Shown piece by piece: positions 27,412 to 36,073 of a stretch of DNA of 64,000 bases; within the stretch, counting starts at the first letter, position 1; each line of letters begins with the position of its first letter. The notes under the pieces were generated by a model that was given only the letters and a program-made list of their open reading frames with translations, was not told the DNA's origin and ran no database searches. A program made the translations under genes and the position numbers. This DNA comes from Litoribaculum gwangyangense. GTDB lineage: Bacteria > Bacteroidota > Bacteroidia > Flavobacteriales > Flavobacteriaceae. The DNA lies in the NCBI RefSeq assembly GCF_039543505.1, contig NZ_BAABJW010000001.1, positions 1,144,452 to 1,208,451 on the forward strand, read 5' to 3'.

Positions 27412-28788
27412 TTAAAAACTAACATTAACACCAAATGAGATAATCCTATTTGGGGCATAATCGTTACCCGCTGCAGTACCCGCTAGGTTATATTGAGGAT
27501 CTAAGCCAGTTCGTTTTGACCACATAAATAAATTTTCGCCAGAAACGAATAATCTAAAATTATTCACTCCAATTTTTTCAGTAACTCTTTTATTTAAGTT
27601 ATAAGCTAAATTTACGTTTCTTAAAGCTAAGAAATCAGCATCAGTTAACCATCTTGAAGATAGACGTTGTGATAAATTTTGATCACCATTTTGAAGACGA
27701 GGAACATTGGTAATATCTCCTGGAGCTTTCCATGCATTCATAATGTCAGGGTGCAATGATGCTCCATAATCTCCTTCATGCATCATATCTGCATAACCAT
27801 AGTCTATAACTTGTCCACCAATTTGATATGTAAGTAAAATATTCAGATTGAAATTTTTATAAGTAAAGCTATTATTGATAGACCCAATAACATCTGGTAC
27901 TGTATTTGAATCTATATAACCTTTACCAGCATCCTGCCAATCATTAGTTACCATATGTGCTCCATTTTCATCTAATACTGGAATACCAACATTTCCATCG
28001 TCGTCTTCTTCGTACATGTAGTATAGGGCATCACCATTGCTCGGGTCTACACCTGCGAAATCGTAAAGGAAAAAGTCAAATCTGGATCGTCCTACATCCC
28101 ATCGTTTAGAACCAGTTACAAATGGATCTGGAATTGAGGTGATTTCATTCTTAAGAGTAGAAGCTTGTAAGCCCAAGTCCCAAGAGAAATTAGTTGAATT
28201 TACAATTCGAGCGTTCAAACCAATTTCAAAACCTTGGTTGTACATATCACCAATGTTGTTAGGTGCTTCAATTTGTCCTTCAGATGCTGGAATTGGAACA
28301 TTGTATAATAGATCACTAGAAATTCTCTTGTAAAACTCGAAGGATCCTGATAAACGATTGTTAAATAATCCAAATTCTAAAGCAACATCCCAATTGGTTG
28401 AGTTTTCCCAACGTAAATCTGCATTACCAGTAGCACTCCAAAAAATACCAGGTGTTCCTGCATTTGGAAGGATTCCATAAAGACCTTGAGAAATAAAGAA
28501 GTTTCTTGCTGTTCCCGCGTTATTTAATAAGTTGTCATTTCCAACTTCTCCATATGATCCTCTTAACTTTAAATTATCAATAAATGATACATTGTCCATA
28601 AAGCCCTCTTGATCAATTCTCCAAGAAGCTCCTACAGAGTAAAATGTACCCCATTTATTATTTGTAAAAACCGAAGAACCATCTCGTCTTACAGATCCAC
28701 TTATGTAATACTTGTCATTAAAATTATAATTAAGTCTAGCAAAATAGCCCTCAAGCTTATAACTTATAATTGGTTTGACTACCATCAC
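27412..28788 (-). pseudogene. SusC/RagA TonB-linked outer membrane protein, 3' part of a frameshifted gene
   Basis: A 458-codon frame encoding the C-terminal half of a SusC beta-barrel (LEGYFARLNYNFNDKYYISG, GSYGEVGNDN, ENSTNWDVALEFGLFNNRLSG) and ending in the typical strand NRIISFGVNVSF. Its apparent first codons (MMVVKPII) are out-of-frame reading of the 5' half. Deleting one copy of the 7-bp repeat at 28756-28769 fuses the two frames into one SusC protein of 1,052 residues, QTNYKLEGYF, with no missing sequence. Without frame restoration this half is unlikely to be translated. Confidence 0.88.
28756..28769. repeat. 7-bp tandem duplication breaking susC
   Basis: CTTATAA occurs twice in direct tandem (28756-28762 and 28763-28769; TTATAAG read in the gene direction). 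Seven bases shift the frame by one and create an immediate TAA stop. One copy instead of two restores a continuous SusC protein. Confidence 0.9.
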
Positions 28789-30577
28789 CAGCTAATATTA
28801 CTGAGAAGTTATCTAATTGATATATACCAGAAGCTGTTTCTGTTTCTTTAAAAGTTCGATGACTTTGAAAACGTCTGTTAAAACTTTCATGACCTAGAGT
28901 CAATTCTAAATTATGTTCACCAAATGATTTGTTATAATTGATTATTTGGTTGAAGTTTTCTACAGTTCGGGTAAAATTGGTTTGGTCAAATCTACCATTT
29001 GGGTCACCATCTCCAACAACTGGGTTTTCGTAACTTTGATTGTCACTATTTTGAATATCCTTACCGTAGGCTAAACTTACTTGTAAACCATCAATAATAG
29101 TGATATCTGTATTGTATCTATACCCGTAATTATTTCTTACGGTCAACTCATTATTTAGAATGGCCTCTTCGATAGCATTACGACCAATAAGTGTAGGTCT
29201 TGATTGAATACCTAATGTAGGGTTACCTTCACCTCTATCCCAGCGAGCATTACCTGCTTCATCTCTAATTATAGCACCTGTATTGGGGTCAAGTAAGTAA
29301 GGTGAATAAATAGCTCCCATATCTTTTGCAAAAGCAAAAGGGTTACCTGCGAAAGTTCCCCTTAATGGAGCACCTGTAGTACTTTCATCCGTAAAATAGA
29401 TACTACCACCGAAAGATAACCAGTCAGTTGCACTCAAATTTGCATTAATTCGGCCAGTTGTTCTTCTATAATCACTTTCTATAACATAACCTCTTTCATG
29501 TAAGTTAGCTATAGACACGAATACATTATGATTTTCGCCACCACCAGAAACATTTAAAGAATGGCTTTGTCTTGTTCCAGTTCTTTCAAGAGCGTCCCAC
29601 CAATCTAAATCTTCTGCTATTATACTGGCGTTAGGGTTAATTTTCCCATCAACACCCACAATCTGATTATTGGGGACATTAAAAGGATTTCTACCTAATT
29701 GGCTAAAAATATTGGCTGAGGCTGCTGCTGCAGGATCAGCTGCTGCTTGGCCTACAGGAGAATTTTTATAAGCTTGCCACATAGCTTCATAATATTGTTC
29801 GGGACTAGTTGCGTCATATTGATCAATAGCTCTTGACATCACACCAAACTGGCTATTTACATTAACCGTAACCCCAGTTCCTCTCTTACCTTTTTTGGTT
29901 GTAATAATAATTACACCGTTAGCGGCACGAGATCCATAAAGTGAAGTTGAAGCGGCATCTTTTAAAACAGTTAAAGATGCTATGTCATCTTGATTGATAG
30001 TATTTAGTCCTCCTTGAAAATCAATACCATCTACAATTATTAGCGGATCAGTACTACCGTTTAACGTACCCACACCTCTTATCACTATACCAGGTTGTGA
30101 TCCTGGTTGTCCCGATGCTGAAAGAAATTGAACACCAGTTACATTACCTTCAATTGCTGCCAAGGGAGACGTTAAAGGACGAAGTTCCAGACTTTCAGGT
30201 TTTACTACGGCGGCAGATCCAGTAAAGGCTTCCTTTGTTGTTGTACCATACGCTACTACAACAACCTCATCCAGAGATTCAGCATCTTCTGCCAAAGAAA
30301 CATTAATTGTATTTGAGGCACGCACAGTAATTTCTTTGGTGGAATACCCAACAAAACTAAAAACAAGGGTCGCACCTTGTGAAGCTTGTATTGAATATTT
30401 ACCATCGAAATCTGTTGAAGTACCCGAAGTTGTACCTTTTACTATGACTGTAGCACCAGGTAGAGGTAAGCCCGAAGCATCGCTCACAGTACCTGAGACT
30501 GTCCTTTCTTGTGCAAACGTAAGTTGCACGACAAACGCTAGTAATAGCGTTAGAATTCCACTAAACTTTGTTTTCAT
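28757..30577 (-). pseudogene. SusC/RagA TonB-linked outer membrane protein, 5' part of a frameshifted gene
   Basis: A 606-codon frame with signal peptide (MKTKFSGILTLLLAFVVQLTFAQ), a CarboxypepD_reg-like domain (about residues 24-100, GLPLPGATVIVKGTTSGTSTDFDGKYS), the TonB-dependent plug (SQPGIVIRGVGTLNGSTDPLIIVDGI, VLKDAASTSLYGSRAANGVIIITTKKG; about 110-225) and roughly half of the barrel. It stops at about residue 606 with LAGDGSQTNYKL-stop, where the 7-bp duplication shifts the frame. A plug with half a barrel should not fold in the membrane. The upstream TTG at 30607 is part of the leader, so the ATG at 30577 is chosen. First gene of the susC-susD-lipoprotein operon. Confidence 0.88.
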
Positions 30578-30587
30578 TTTATAATTA

Positions 30588-30636
30588 TTTGAATTAGTCA
30601 ATCCCAAAAATCACAATAAATTGTTAATTAAACAAC
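30588..30636 (-). promoter_or_regulatory. Shared Sus promoter/leader cassette, copy A
   Basis: On the minus strand: GTTG, about 20 nt, GATTTTTG (a variant of the -7 TAnnTTTG), then a conserved early transcript ending GACTAATTCAAA. On the plus strand the conserved blocks are TTTGAATTAGTC (30588-30599) and CCAAAAAT (30604-30611), four bases apart. The same blocks precede the second susC and recur at 34246-34269. Confidence 0.6.
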
Positions 30637-31027
30637 AAAATTCCGTTAAAATTCACCGCTTTGGTTTAAATTTTTTCAAAACAACTTATTTTTTCCATTC
30701 ATAATGAAAATTTAATAAACATGAACCTTGGAATTTGGTATTGTGTATTTGGTTTTTTTTAATATTTTGATACAACACAAAATATTTATGGTCCCTTTTG
30801 CTATTTGATTTTTTAACAAAAGAGAATACTTTTGGTGTAAGAGTGTTTTTTGCTAATTGATTCAAAACAATCAAATTAATTTCTATTTTAAATTAGGAGA
30901 TTAAAAACTATTTTTTTCTTATGTTGCTTACCTTGTTAAGTTCAAACAATTTATAATAATAAACCCATTACGAAATATATAACTGGCTATTGTTAAAAAA
31001 AGTTTGTTTTCTGAAATCACATTATTT
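30637..31027. other. AT-rich intergenic region
   Basis: About 390 bases between the end of the metallopeptidase gene and the susC promoter cassette. It is very AT-rich. A 62-codon frame on the minus strand (30686-30874) has no family resemblance, signal or repeat support and is not called. No convincing terminator was found for the metallopeptidase message. Confidence 0.5.
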
Positions 31028-34000
31028 TCATTCTAAAATAATTTTCTTTGTAGACTTTCTAAGTCCGTCATTAATATTCATGAAATAAACCCCTGAGACA
31101 TATTTTCTTAAATCAATTTTTTCGATAAAATCACCGGTATTTTTAAAAGAATTTATATAGGTGCTTCTTCCAGTGATATCATAGATTTCTATGTTAATAT
31201 TACGCGATGTTGATCCCTTCAGTTTTACTGTGAATTCACCTTTGTTTGGGTTAGGAAATACTACTAAATTATCAAAACCAAACTTTTCAATTGATAAAGT
31301 TTGCATAATATTTAAAGTGTAATCTTCAACTTCACCATCAAATGCATTATCACATGAAGTTGGAAGCCCGTTAACAAATCCTCTGTCTTTGGCGGAAATT
31401 CTCATTTCTGTAGTTCCTAGTTGCGCATTAGCAGGCACAGTAATTGTAAAAGGTGAATTCCCAGAAGGGCCATTTAAAACAGCACGCGCGTCGCCTAAAT
31501 AATATTCTTCTCCAGGATCATTAAAACTACAATTTTGATTCCAATCAATCCAAGCTTTTGCAGCTACTGTAACATTGCTGAATACCGTATTAAGGTTAAC
31601 GGTTAAATTGTACGAACTGTTTCGATTTAAATCAGTACTTATGCTACGATAATCAGAATAGCCTGATGGCTTGCCAGAACTATTATTAATCGTGTTAAAC
31701 TGTACTAAAGTTATACCAGTGTTATAATCTGTGTTTCCTGCTGATCGACATTGTTCATTAAAAAAAGGAAAGAGAATTATTTTGTTTTTGGATAAGCCTG
31801 GGGCAGTTCCTTTTAATGAAAGTAAAATATTGCCTTGTGAATTTGAGGTTAAATTACTTACAGTCATGGTTACTTGTCCCGACGTATTAAGGCTAGAGGG
31901 CGAAAAATTGACTGTAGCACCGGCAGGAATACCCGTGACACTAAATACTGTAGTTTGAGAAAACCCATTTGTAGCAAAGTAATCGAAGGTATAACTTGCT
32001 GTAGTTCCTTTACATTCAATTGGAGCTAGTGCTATATTGGTAATAAAAAAAGTGGGTTGTGAAGAAATTTGAAAATCGAAATCCGAAACATCATAGAATA
32101 TATTGTCTGCTGCTTCAACTAAAATCCTCGCTGCATTGGTGTCAGATACTGCAGGTACCGTAAATGTAAAAGCTCCATTATTAGGGACATTCGTTGCTAG
32201 AGTAGTATCAAACGTTCCACCCCCGTTAGTCGATAGATAAATATTCACATTTTGACAATTTATGGATGCATTATTAGTTTGTCCTACATTCCATTCTATT
32301 GTTTGATTGCTTCCCTGTGTCCAAGAAACAGGATTAACCACCGTAAAGGGAGCTACGTCTTCGACATTTATTTGCATAGTGTCATAACTGCTTTGACCAC
32401 CAGTAGGTGAAGTAATACTTCTATCTCTAACGGTTAATGCCCAATTTAGTGTTCTTGAGACTGTTGATACAGTTTCCCAGGCACTACCAGATAAGGGTTT
32501 TGTTCTGGTGGTAAAACCATTGACAACGTTATTAAGAGATGGTACGTACCTGATGGGGCTACCGCTTGGTGGCAAGGATCTATTTTGCGACCCCGTTAAT
32601 AATTCTGGCCCAAAATTGCGATAGTTAACTTCTCCACTATCAAATTGCTCCCAGCAAAAACTCAATCCTCGAGTACCATCAATATCTGTGGCACTACCTT
32701 TAAGGATATAAGCTGTCCCTTTTGGAATGTTATAATCACTTCCTGCATTTGCAATAGGCGGATTGTTAGATATAGCCTCAGTAGTTTGACAACTTTTACT
32801 ACTTACATTATTTAATATTTGTTTAATGCTATGAAAATGAAAGTAACTGTCAGCACTGTTTTCAACAAAATCATTTATAGGGACTCCGCCAGCGCCAGCA
32901 TATGACATAATGGTCGAACCACTGCCAGGTTCAGAATTTACTCCAGTGCCTTCAGTGGTAAAAGCAAATGTATGATTAGCTCCCATTTGATGTCCTATTT
33001 CATGGGGTACCAAATCAAGATCGAAATTGTCTCCTTCTGGCACAGTACTAGTTGAATACCCACTACCTTTTGAACCATTAACACAAACACAGCCTATACA
33101 ACCGGCATTGCCTCCCCCAAATGTGCCTCCAAAGAGATGTCCAATATCATAATTATTTTCTCCAATGACATTGGTCAGCGTATTCTGGAGTTCAGAATTC
33201 CAATTACTCCTATTGTCTCCATCTGAATAAGGGTCAGATGCTGAACTAGCATATATTACCAAATTGGTATTAGCAATAACTTCAAAAGTAATTGCCATAT
33301 CTCTTTCAAAAACTTCGTTTACCCGAGCAACAGTATTATTAATAGCGGCCAATGCATCTATTTCATTACCATGGTATGAGGTGTACTCACCAGTTGTAGA
33401 TACAGCCAGTCGAAACTTTTGTAGAGTTTTATTATTGGCACCTCCTTCATTAATTTTAGATAAAGCGCTACTTTTATTAATTGATTGATTAATTTGATCG
33501 ATCGTTTCACATATAATTTTTTCTTTAGAGTTATATGGAACTTCTCTAGAATAAACCAAATATTCATTGGATTTTTTAGACACAGGTTCAATAAAAACTG
33601 TTTGATTATCCAAATATGATATCATAGCTTTTATACCGTTATGCGATTTGCTCAAGCGTAAGCGTGTGCTATTATCATCTGTACTAATTCCTACATAAGA
33701 TTTTATTTCTGGATATTTGGCAGAAAGCTCAGGCGCAAATACAGGAGCTTCATATATTTCAAAAGACTCGATTGTGCCATCTAATCCAGGGAAATCAATA
33801 ATGGTGGATTTTTTTTTATCTTTTCTTAAACTAGCTGAGGATATTATTTCGTTAAACATATTAGTATTTAACTGAAAAGTGTGGGTATTGGTCAAACTTA
33901 TATTTAATTTTTTTAAAACATTTTCTTTTTTTGAACTTTCGATTTTATTCCATAAAGAATTCTGAGCATTAGTTGAAAAAATGAATAAAATCATTGAAAT

Positions 34001-34030
34001 GGATAAAAGGTAATTCAGGTTCGTTTTCAT
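31028..34030 (-). CDS. Secreted reprolysin-like zinc metallopeptidase with T9SS sorting signal
   Basis: A 1,000-residue secreted protease. After a signal peptide (ISMILFIFSTNAQ) and an N-terminal propeptide-like region comes a metzincin catalytic domain with the zinc site HEIGHQMGANH (about residues 344-354) and a later Met-turn candidate STIMSYAG. Beta-sandwich domains follow (about 430-830), then a GEVEDYTL module (about residue 910) and a type IX secretion C-terminal domain: VVFPNPNKGEFTVKL, IEIYDITGR, YVSGVYFMNI ending KKIILE. It is therefore exported to the surface or medium. It sits between two SusCD loci and is preceded by the same promoter/leader cassette, suggesting it supplies them with peptides. 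Confidence 0.92.
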   Translation of the reverse strand: MKTNLNYLLSISMILFIFSTNAQNSLWNKIESSKKENVLKKLNISLTNTHTFQLNTNMFNEIISSASLRKDKKKSTIIDFPGLDGTIESFEIYEAPVFAPELSAKYPEIKSYVGISTDDNSTRLRLSKSHNGIKAMISYLDNQTVFIEPVSKKSNEYLVYSREVPYNSKEKIICETIDQINQSINKSSALSKINEGGANNKTLQKFRLAVSTTGEYTSYHGNEIDALAAINNTVARVNEVFERDMAITFEVIANTNLVIYASSASDPYSDGDNRSNWNSELQNTLTNVIGENNYDIGHLFGGTFGGGNAGCIGCVCVNGSKGSGYSTSTVPEGDNFDLDLVPHEIGHQMGANHTFAFTTEGTGVNSEPGSGSTIMSYAGAGGVPINDFVENSADSYFHFHSIKQILNNVSSKSCQTTEAISNNPPIANAGSDYNIPKGTAYILKGSATDIDGTRGLSFCWEQFDSGEVNYRNFGPELLTGSQNRSLPPSGSPIRYVPSLNNVVNGFTTRTKPLSGSAWETVSTVSRTLNWALTVRDRSITSPTGGQSSYDTMQINVEDVAPFTVVNPVSWTQGSNQTIEWNVGQTNNASINCQNVNIYLSTNGGGTFDTTLATNVPNNGAFTFTVPAVSDTNAARILVEAADNIFYDVSDFDFQISSQPTFFITNIALAPIECKGTTASYTFDYFATNGFSQTTVFSVTGIPAGATVNFSPSSLNTSGQVTMTVSNLTSNSQGNILLSLKGTAPGLSKNKIILFPFFNEQCRSAGNTDYNTGITLVQFNTINNSSGKPSGYSDYRSISTDLNRNSSYNLTVNLNTVFSNVTVAAKAWIDWNQNCSFNDPGEEYYLGDARAVLNGPSGNSPFTITVPANAQLGTTEMRISAKDRGFVNGLPTSCDNAFDGEVEDYTLNIMQTLSIEKFGFDNLVVFPNPNKGEFTVKLKGSTSRNINIEIYDITGRSTYINSFKNTGDFIEKIDLRKYVSGVYFMNINDGLRKSTKKIILE

Positions 34031-34552
34031 AGGAGTTAATTATAACTGTTTTGCTTTATTGAAGTGAAACTTATAACTGCTAATAAATTGATAATTCATT
34101 GTAGTTATGAATGCATTCGAAATAATGGTTCACACATTTAGACTAAACCTAAATGGAGACGATTAATTATGCAATCTTATCCATTAATAAGATTATCGAG
34201 AATGATTTCGAGATTATCTTCTACAAAAATAACTTTCACTTTTTTTTTGAATTAGTCAACCCCAAAAATGATTATAATAAATAAATTATACAATAAATAG
34301 GCGTTAAAAATTTATTCTTGGTACGAGAATTTCATTTAATAACCATAATTGTATGGGTTTTCATTAAGTAAAGTAGTGTGTCTGTAAATTTCAGCTTTAA
34401 TTTTTTTAATATGCTAAATTATCCTATCATATGGCATTTAACAGATGTTCTCGTTTAATCTTAAAATTAAGAGCATATTCGGATAATTGATAGGAATTTG
34501 GTTATTACTTAAAAATTCTTGTTCCACTTTAATAAGATATTTTTTACAAAAA
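34031..34552. other. Long 5' region of the metallopeptidase gene
   Basis: A 520-base AT-rich stretch without a gene. It holds copy C of the Sus cassette (34246-34294) and a separate minus-strand -7 match TATTTTTG (plus strand 34224-34231). Either would give a 5' leader of roughly 190-230 nt. The remainder (34300-34552) shows nothing I can name. Confidence 0.5.
34246..34294 (-). promoter_or_regulatory. Shared Sus promoter/leader cassette, copy C (not next to a susC)
   Basis: TTTGAATTAGTC (34246-34257) and CCAAAAAT (34262-34269) are separated by four bases as in the other two copies, and CAAT at 34291-34294 corresponds to the ATTG -33 position 20 nt before the -7 variant CATTTTTG. The next gene downstream on this strand is the metallopeptidase, 215 bp away. 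Confidence 0.5.
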
Positions 34553-34587
34553 AGCATCCCAACGAATTTTCGTTGGGATGCTAAAAT
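34553..34587 (-). terminator. Intrinsic terminator of the second Sus locus
   Basis: AGCATCCCAACGAA (34553-34566) and TTCGTTGGGATGCT (34569-34582) form a 14-bp perfect stem. On the minus strand the hairpin is followed by TTTTTTG, and it lies about 30 bp after the susD stop. Confidence 0.88.
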
Positions 34588-34614
34588 TAATCGTTTTATT
34601 TTATACTTACTTTT

Positions 34615-36045
34615 TTAGTGAAAAGGTAGAACAGCACTAGACGTTTTATTGGCAACTAAAATTTGATTTAAATCAATAGTTGTCGTAGCAACATTAGAAC
34701 TGAAAGTAAAACTATCCAAATTTGCTTTCACAGAATCAATAAAAGATGGGATTACCGGAGTAGTTCCCGGATCTCCATCGGAGATATTTGTGTTCTGTAA
34801 AAATTCATTTTGGTGAATAACTAATTTTACACCCATGTCAACCATTCTAATTCCTTCGGCAATAAAGATTTCTTGTCTTGTTCTGTATAGTAATTCAAGA
34901 GCACTGTCATTATTAGTAATAGCATCAATTTCTGCTTGTGTAAGTGAGGTGCCAGAAACTGAAGGTACCATTATATCACCAGATTGTCTATCTAAAACTA
35001 AACCTGATCTTCCATTAACAACAACAGATGTCGTTCTTGGTCTAGCAGGAAAATTAGCAGCATTTGCTGATGCATCTGGTCTACCTTCAATAGAGTCATC
35101 AATTTCTCTAACTTCTCTTGTAGCGACAACTGCAAGCATATCTTCTAAGTTAGTTTGTGCCCCCGCGGCATTGCTATTAGCTAAGTTCGCCTCCGCTAAT
35201 ATTAAATATGCTTCTTCAGCTTTTAAATAATGAACAGGTGCATCTTCGGCCGCACTTACAAATGAATACTTAGGATCTAAGAAATCTAAAGTAGGAAGTG
35301 GTTGAAGGTCATCAAAAGTTGCTCTTTCATACAAAGCGTCTTCGAATTGGTTATCTGGATTGTTTTGTTCATCAAATTGAGCAGATCGTAAAAAATCAGG
35401 ATCCAATCCAATAGCAGCACTAGCTGCAGATGAAGCTTCAGTTACATTACCAAGATAGTAATAAGCTCTTGCTTTTGCCAAATGATACTCAGGTTTCGCA
35501 TTGAGTCCTATAGCGGTGTCGAATGATGCTATCGCAGAGTTATAATTTTCTGTAGAAGAAAATGTAACACCACCTGGTTCTATTGGCACATGAGAAAAAT
35601 ACATGGCTGAATAAAGATACGCTAGACCTTCAAAAAAGTTATATTCAGCTTCAATTTCAGCGTTGTATTCAACGTCACCTGGTCCTACAGTGGTTAAACC
35701 GAATCGAGCCATTTCACGTAATCTTGCTATGTCAAAATAAGTGTCTTCCATATCAGGATCGTCGTTCCTTATTTCCAATTTATCCATAAATTGGTTGAAG
35801 AATGTTTGTGTATTCACATAATTATCCGAACCTAATTCAGCGAGCATTAAAAACTCATCTATGGCATTTGCCAATTGTCTTTCTAAACCTAGTAGCCAAA
35901 TATTTGATGAGTTAGGTTGACCTACAACAGTGCCTACAGATAAATTTGGATTTTCTACTGCGGTAAAATCTGTTGCGTCCTTTAAATTATCCGTACAATT
36001 AACCAAAAGGATTAATGTTAGGATGTAAGTTGATATTTTTTTCAT
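34615..36045 (-). CDS. RagB/SusD family outer membrane lipoprotein (second locus)
   Basis: A 476-residue lipoprotein (signal ending LILLVNC). It is a divergent SusD: TPR-like helices are clear (YNSAIASFDTAIGLNAKPEYHLAKARAYYYLGN, in two units around residues 165-215), followed by APVHYLKAEEAYLILAEANLAN and the late ELLYRTRQEIFIAEGIRMVDMGVKL. It is expected to cap the SusC channel encoded 28 bp upstream and bind the imported ligand. A terminator follows. Its distance from the first-locus SusD argues for a different ligand. Confidence 0.88.
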   Translation of the reverse strand: MKKISTYILTLILLVNCTDNLKDATDFTAVENPNLSVGTVVGQPNSSNIWLLGLERQLANAIDEFLMLAELGSDNYVNTQTFFNQFMDKLEIRNDDPDMEDTYFDIARLREMARFGLTTVGPGDVEYNAEIEAEYNFFEGLAYLYSAMYFSHVPIEPGGVTFSSTENYNSAIASFDTAIGLNAKPEYHLAKARAYYYLGNVTEASSAASAAIGLDPDFLRSAQFDEQNNPDNQFEDALYERATFDDLQPLPTLDFLDPKYSFVSAAEDAPVHYLKAEEAYLILAEANLANSNAAGAQTNLEDMLAVVATREVREIDDSIEGRPDASANAANFPARPRTTSVVVNGRSGLVLDRQSGDIMVPSVSGTSLTQAEIDAITNNDSALELLYRTRQEIFIAEGIRMVDMGVKLVIHQNEFLQNTNISDGDPGTTPVIPSFIDSVKANLDSFTFSSNVATTTIDLNQILVANKTSSAVLPFH

Positions 36046-36073
36046 TTTATAGTCTTTAATATTTTATAATCTG

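Noticed and set aside
30686..30874. A 62-codon minus-strand frame between the metallopeptidase and susC
   Set aside because: Very AT-rich, with no signal, motif or conserved start context; it could arise by chance.
34224..34231. TATTTTTG on the minus strand as the sole metallopeptidase promoter
   Set aside because: It matches the -7 consensus but lacks a -33 element, and the nearby Sus cassette is an equally good candidate; left undecided.
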